NCBI RefSeq assembly: GCF_001304615.2
Contig: NZ_CP032683.1
Coordinates: 1,302,001 to 1,366,000 of the forward strand
DNA: 64,000 bases
Direction: 5' to 3'
DNA from: Methanosarcina flavescens
Lineage (GTDB): Archaea > Halobacteriota > Methanosarcinia > Methanosarcinales > Methanosarcinaceae
The position numbers and the translations under genes were made by a program. The notes beneath the pieces are model-generated. The model had not been told where the DNA came from and made no database searches. It was given only the letters and a program-made list of their open reading frames with translations. Numbering within the stretch: position 1 is the first letter of the stretch; the number at the start of each line of letters is the position of its first letter. Below, piece by piece: positions 59,315 through 64,000 of the stretch.

Positions 59315-60838
59315 ATGGCTGAAGAAGAAATATATAGGGCTCTATTTGAGCAGTCCAATGATGCAATTTTCATAACAGAGGAGGAGTGCATTCTGGAAGT
59401 CAACCCTCAAGGCTGTAAACTTCTCGGATATGATAGGGATCATCTTGAAAAAATTTCCCTCCTCTCTATATTTACTGAAGAATCCCTTCCCGGCTTCCAG
59501 AATGCAATGAGAGTAACACTGGAGAATAGATCGGCGGTTTTTGAGGCAAAGTTCAAAAGGTCAGACAATAGTGTCCTCGACGTAGAAATTAATTCCTTAG
59601 CCATGGATAACCGAAGAAAAACTATCTTGATAACTGCCCGGGATATAACTTTACGTAAAGAATCAGAACGTCTGATACAGAAAGAGAGAGAGATATTAAG
59701 TGCTTTACTGGAAAAAAGTCTTTGTGGAATATTGTTAATCGAAGCCTCAAGCCACAAAATAGTTGATGTAAATCCTGTTGCAATCAAAGCGATCGGGAAA
59801 TCAAAACAGGAGATTGTCGGAAATATATGTCACAAATTTATCTGTCCTACAGAAATAGGAAAATGTCCTATCAGTGATCTTGGACTGACTGTGGATAATT
59901 CAGAAAAAAAGATGATCAATGCTCGAAAGGAAATCATTCCAATCCTTAAAAGTGTGGTTCCGGTAACTATAGAGGGCAAAGATTACTTTGTTGAATGTTT
60001 CATTGACCTGTCCGAGAGTAAAAGAACTGAACAGAAACTGCTTCAGGCAAAACTGGACGCTGAAGCTGCCAGCCGAGCAAAGAGTGAGTTCCTTGCCAAT
60101 ATAAGTCACGAATTAAGGACGCCACTTAACTCCATTATTGGTTTTTCGGATATCCTGTATGAAAGACTTTTTGGGGATCTTAATGAAAAACAGCTGAAAT
60201 ATGTAAGTAACATTTCTGTCAGCGGAAAACATCTCCTTGGGCTTATAAACAATATCCTTGACCTTTCTAAGGTAGAAGCCGGTAAAATGGAACTTAACTA
60301 CAGTGAGTTTTCTATTGGCTCGATTTTCGATGAGGTTAAATCCACAATTTCTCCCCTTGCTCAGGCTAAAAATCTCGAAATGGAATTCAGGATAGATACG
60401 GATTTAGAATATATACAGGCAGATAAAAGCCGCCTTATTCAGATCCTCTATAATCTCACAAGCAATGCTGTCAAGTTTACTCCGGACAGGGGCAAAATCT
60501 CTATCTACTGTAAAAAAAGCGGAAACAGAGCTATATTTTCGGTCACAGATACAGGAATAGGTATATCTTCCGAGAACCAGAAATATCTCTTTGAACCGTT
60601 CAAACAGATTGATTCGGGCATGAACCGGCAGTATGGAGGTACTGGTCTTGGGCTTGCTCTGGTAAAACAGTTTGTTGATATGCATAAGGGCAGAATATGG
60701 TTTACAAGTGTTCAGGGAAAAGGTTCAACCTTTATATTTGAGCTTCCTGTAAACGGTCCGGACGAAACGAAAAATCCGGATAATGCATTTAAAGATAGTG
60801 CCACCAAAGTTGGGGTATCAGCTAACTTCTCAGGATGA
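59315..60838 (+). CDS. PAS-PAS sensor histidine kinase
   Basis: A 507-residue soluble kinase: PAS (about 1-115), a second PAS (about 125-235) with a Cys-rich CHKFICPTEIGKCPISDLG insert, HisKA with the phospho-His in NISHELRTPLNS (about 265), and HATPase_c with NLTSNAVKFT, DTGIGI and GGTGLGL. The cysteines of the second PAS could bind a metal or sense redox state. No cognate regulator is adjacent. It has no membrane segment, so it senses in the cytoplasm. Confidence 0.9.
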   Translation: MAEEEIYRALFEQSNDAIFITEEECILEVNPQGCKLLGYDRDHLEKISLLSIFTEESLPGFQNAMRVTLENRSAVFEAKFKRSDNSVLDVEINSLAMDNRRKTILITARDITLRKESERLIQKEREILSALLEKSLCGILLIEASSHKIVDVNPVAIKAIGKSKQEIVGNICHKFICPTEIGKCPISDLGLTVDNSEKKMINARKEIIPILKSVVPVTIEGKDYFVECFIDLSESKRTEQKLLQAKLDAEAASRAKSEFLANISHELRTPLNSIIGFSDILYERLFGDLNEKQLKYVSNISVSGKHLLGLINNILDLSKVEAGKMELNYSEFSIGSIFDEVKSTISPLAQAKNLEMEFRIDTDLEYIQADKSRLIQILYNLTSNAVKFTPDRGKISIYCKKSGNRAIFSVTDTGIGISSENQKYLFEPFKQIDSGMNRQYGGTGLGLALVKQFVDMHKGRIWFTSVQGKGSTFIFELPVNGPDETKNPDNAFKDSATKVGVSANFSG

Positions 60839-61179
60839 ATAATTCCAGATTTTAGTGCGGCATAGCTTCAGGAAGGCTTTATTTTCCAATATTTTATAAA
60901 TATTACATACTTCCAAAAGAATCTTTACAACCTTTACTTGATTCCGTCCAGGTTTTAAGTTTCCATACCTTTACTTTTTATTTTAATATGGATTAATTTA
61001 TATATCTTAATACCCATATCAATTCTTACATTTTTCTTATACTCTTCTTCTTATATTTTCTATTTATCTCACTCGCTTTATTTCCACGCTTGCATAGAAA
61101 TATTTATACTGGGACTACCAGCATAACAATTGGACATCTTAACTAAAAACCGATTACAAAAATATGACATTTCATAAAT
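60839..61179. other. Intergenic spacer before lhr
   Basis: 341 bases without a main gene. A direct repeat of TATGACATTTCATAA at about 61163-61196 gives two ATG contexts; the first starts a nine-codon frame (MTFHKYDIS, then TAA) and the second starts lhr. Confidence 0.55.
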
Positions 61180-64000
61180 ATGACATTTCATAACAGCTTT
61201 AATTCCTTTCACCCAAAGATTCAGGAAGCCCTTAAGACCCTTGGTTTTACAAAACCCACAGAGCCGCAGGAAAGGGCATTTCCACATATAATGGATGGCA
61301 AGCATACTCTTCTGATAGCTCCTACTGGGTCGGGGAAGACAGAATCTGCAGTGCTTCCTGTTTTTAACAGTATTCTTAAAAAGAAACCCGAAGCCAGAAG
61401 GGGAATTTCTGCCCTTTATATAACCCCGTTGAGGGCACTTAACAGGGATATGCTTTCTCGCATAGAAATTCTCGGGAAATTGCTCGATATCAAAGTCCAG
61501 GTCCGGCATGGGGATACTCCGCAGAGTGAAAGGCAGCGCCAGTCAAGAAATCCTCCTGACGTGCTGATCACGACCCCTGAGACCCTGCAGGCTATGTTTA
61601 CTGGCTCCCGCCTGCGGCAGAACCTTGAGACCGTGACTCACGTTGTGATAGACGAAATCCATGAGCTTGCAGGCTCGAAACGAGGAACTCAGCTGGCTGT
61701 AGGTCTTGAGAGGCTTGTGGAAATTTCCGGGGAGTTCCAGAGAATCGGACTTTCCGCTACAGTCGGGAACCCCTGGGAAATTGCTAAATTTCTGGCAGGC
61801 AATGGAAGAGATTTTACTGTGATTGAGGTAGCCCTGCTGAAATTGCTTGAGTTTGATGTTGTCAATCCTCAGATCTCAGAAGGCGGGAAGATGCGGGAAA
61901 AAGAAGTCCTGGAAATTGCAAATACGGTAGGTTGCGAGCCCGAATTTGCCTCTCACCTGCTCTGCATCAGGAAAATTGTCGAAAATAGTCAGTCCACCTT
62001 GATTTTTGTAAATACGCGGCAGAGTGCCGAGGCGCTCGCTGCCAGTTTTCGGAAGCTTGGAGCATCCATAGGGGTGCATCACGGGTCGCTCTCTTTTGAA
62101 GCCCGTGTTGAAGCCGAAGAGGCTTTCAAATCCGGAGCTCTGAAAGGACTTATCTGCACTTCATCAATGGAACTGGGTATAGATATCGGCAATGTTGACC
62201 GTGTGGTTCAGTACGGGTCTCCGCGCCAGGTTTCAAGGTTGCTCCAGAGAGTGGGAAGAGCAGGGCATAAGCTGCATGCGATTTCACGGGGTACTATTAT
62301 CTCAATGGAGACGGATGATACTGCAGAAAGTATGGCAATAACAAAAGCTGCACTTGAAAGCAGGGTTGAAGAAGTCTCCCCGCACGTAAAATCCCTTGAT
62401 GTCGTAGCAAACCAGCTTGCAGGCATGGCTATGGATTTTGGGGAGGTCGGAATCGATAAGATTCTTAAAATTCTCAGGCGGACCTACCCATTCCGGGATT
62501 TGCAAACTGAAGAGTTACGGAGGGTTGTGGACCAGATAGGGGATTACAAACTGGTCTGGTATGAAAAAGGCTCTAGCGTGCTTAAAAGGCGCAGGAAAAG
62601 CTGGGAATACTATTACGACAATCTTTCCATGATCCCGGACGAGAAGAAGTACGAGATTTACGACATTGTGAGCGGAAAATCGGTCGGCGTGCTGGATGAA
62701 GCTTTTGTCGTGAACTTTGCAGAGCCTGGCGCCGTTTTCATAACAAAAGGTTACATGTGGCGGGTTGTTGAAATGCCTGACCGGGAACAGGGAAAAGACA
62801 GGATCAAAGTAGAGCCTGTGGAAGGCATGGGTGAGGTTCCGAGCTGGTCTGGCGAAGAAATTCCTGTGCCTTTTGAAGTAGCCCAGGACGTAGGAAAGCT
62901 CAGGGAAGAAATTGCAGCCTTTATTCGTGATGGCCTTGACGATGAAGCCATTGCAGGACAGCTCCAGACAAAATACCCCGTGGTAAAGAATGCCGCGCTT
63001 GATGTGATCCGCCTTGTGCGCGAACATATAGAAGGAGGCTTTCCCCTTCCCGATGCAAATACAATCGTGATCGAAGACGAAGGCGATGCTGTAACCCTGA
63101 ACGCCTGTTTCGGCCATAACACAAACGGCACTCTTGCCCGAGTTTTGGCTTCACTTCTTTCAGCCCGCTTCGGCAGCAGTGTCGCTCAGGAAGTCGACCC
63201 CTACAGGATAAGGCTAACTCTTCCGCGGCGGATAGGTTCTGTCCAGATCCGGGACATGCTGCTTTCCCTCCGCCCTGAACACGTCGAGCCGATCATAGAA
63301 ATGACCCTGAAAAACACAACCCTGATGAAATGGAAAATGGTCCACATCGCCCGGAAATTCGGAGCCCTCTCACGCGACATCGACTACGACCGGATCAGCA
63401 TGAAAAAACTCCTTGAGATCTATCAGGGCTCTTCAATGTACGATGAGGTTATCAGGGAGATCTTCCACGACCTCCTGGACGTCCAGCGGGCAAAAAAAGT
63501 CCTTACAATGCTCGCTTCCGGCGAGATCTCAGTCGAAGTTTCTCGCCCTACCCCGATCGGATCAGCCGGTTTCGCCATGAAAAAAGACCTTGTCGCCCCG
63601 GAGAAAGCCGACCGCTCAATTGTCCTCGCCCTTAAGGAACGCATTATGAACGACCGGATCATTTTATTCTGCACGAACTGCAAGAAATGGACTTCCCGCC
63701 GCCAGGTAAAAAACGTTCCCGAAGAAATCCTCTGCCCGGTCTGCAGCTCACAGATGATTGCAGCCCTCAAGCCCTGGGAAGAGGAGGAAATCAACCTCGT
63801 CAAAAAACAGGCAAAAAACGTCAAAGTCACCCCCGAAGAAAAGAAACGAATACAGCGCGTCTACAGAAACGCAAGCATAATCCGCTCCCAGGGGAAAAAA
63901 GCAGTTATTGCACTTGCCAGCCGGGGAATAGGACCTGAAACAGCGTCAAGGGTGATTGAGAAGATGAGAGTGGACGAAGAAATGTTTTACAGGGATATTC
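61180..64000 (+). CDS. lhr: Lhr-type superfamily 2 DNA helicase, 3' end outside the window
   Basis: I read one open frame of 940 codons running off the window edge. ATP-dependent Lhr helicases unwind DNA and DNA-RNA hybrids in repair. Visible motifs: Walker [11 protein letters not shown] (about residue 45), [18 protein letters not shown], Walker [21 protein letters not shown], then [20 protein letters not shown] and [11 protein letters not shown] of the second RecA domain, followed by the long Lhr-specific winged-helix and C-terminal part. A zinc-type CTNC...CPVC occurs near the right end. The start is the second ATG of a short duplication. Confidence 0.93.
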   Translation, partial: MTFHNSFNSFHPKIQEALKTLGFTKPTEPQERAFPHIMDGKHTLLIAPTGSGKTESAVLPVFNSILKKKPEARRGISALYITPLRALNRDMLSRIEILGKLLDIKVQVRHGDTPQSERQRQSRNPPDVLITTPETLQAMFTGSRLRQNLETVTHVVIDEIHELAGSKRGTQLAVGLERLVEISGEFQRIGLSATVGNPWEIAKFLAGNGRDFTVIEVALLKLLEFDVVNPQISEGGKMREKEVLEIANTVGCEPEFASHLLCIRKIVENSQSTLIFVNTRQSAEALAASFRKLGASIGVHHGSLSFEARVEAEEAFKSGALKGLICTSSMELGIDIGNVDRVVQYGSPRQVSRLLQRVGRAGHKLHAISRGTIISMETDDTAESMAITKAALESRVEEVSPHVKSLDVVANQLAGMAMDFGEVGIDKILKILRRTYPFRDLQTEELRRVVDQIGDYKLVWYEKGSSVLKRRRKSWEYYYDNLSMIPDEKKYEIYDIVSGKSVGVLDEAFVVNFAEPGAVFITKGYMWRVVEMPDREQGKDRIKVEPVEGMGEVPSWSGEEIPVPFEVAQDVGKLREEIAAFIRDGLDDEAIAGQLQTKYPVVKNAALDVIRLVREHIEGGFPLPDANTIVIEDEGDAVTLNACFGHNTNGTLARVLASLLSARFGSSVAQEVDPYRIRLTLPRRIGSVQIRDMLLSLRPEHVEPIIEMTLKNTTLMKWKMVHIARKFGALSRDIDYDRISMKKLLEIYQGSSMYDEVIREIFHDLLDVQRAKKVLTMLASGEISVEVSRPTPIGSAGFAMKKDLVAPEKADRSIVLALKERIMNDRIILFCTNCKKWTSRRQVKNVPEEILCPVCSSQMIAALKPWEEEEINLVKKQAKNVKVTPEEKKRIQRVYRNASIIRSQGKKAVIALASRGIGPETASRVIEKMRVDEEMFYRDI

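Overview
The window reads as a stretch of a methanogenic archaeon's chromosome, most probably Methanosarcina. No 16S gene is present, so this is inference from gene content: F420 synthesis (CofD), a formylmethanofuran-dehydrogenase subunit E (FmdE)-like secreted protein, SepCysS beside a conventional CysRS, a class II LysRS, tandem DUF2769 proteins, archaeal RpoL, Csl4, Dph2, NurA/HerA and Lhr, TATA-type promoters, and many long AT-rich spacers.

Layout. (a) 1-9.6 kb is AT-rich accessory DNA. It holds a large STAND/NACHT-type NTPase whose 5' side is cut by an IS5-like element, an orphan ORF, a lipoprotein, a cysteine-cluster protein, a membrane-anchored Mrr-type nuclease, a 37-residue peptide with a decayed copy, and palindromic AT repeats before an 18-bp operator-like palindrome. 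(b) 10-19 kb: an acyltransferase, the nurA-herA pair, tRNA-Pro, ubiX with an LpdD-like gene, an HD phosphohydrolase and cofD. (c) 19.5-27.6 kb: a secreted FmdE-domain protein, then the information-processing run hpt-dph2-METTL5-like-csl4-rpoL, SepCysS, a small regulator and a DUF2148 protein. (d) 27.7-33.7 kb: lysA, polX, a damaged ATP-dependent DNA ligase (in-frame amber plus a frameshift), tRNA-Gly and a thioesterase. (e) 34.2-45.3 kb is gene-poor and dominated by envelope and secreted proteins: an NMT-repeat protein and a cupredoxin with matching promoters, a cation channel, a ferric-reductase-like haem protein, two small Cys-rich secreted products, a rhodanese, two DUF2769 proteins and an ICMT-like methyltransferase. 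(f) 45.6-64 kb: a CPA2/RCK antiporter, Maf, CysRS, a secreted Lon-type protease domain, a metallophosphoesterase, two PAS histidine kinases flanking class II LysRS, and Lhr running off the right edge.

How the genes fit together. Both CysRS and the tRNA-dependent SepCysS are present, so Cys-tRNA(Cys) can probably be made by two routes. dph2, the METTL5-like methyltransferase, csl4 and rpoL form a translation/RNA-processing/transcription cluster. NurA-HerA, PolX, the ligase remnant and Lhr add DNA repair. The most unusual material is in (e): copper- or redox-type exported proteins with low-complexity Met, Asn and Cys repeats, and genes with apparent recent lesions. A mosaic hairpin repeat occurs at 29.1 kb and 48.4 kb with its modules rearranged. 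No CRISPR array and no rRNA were found.
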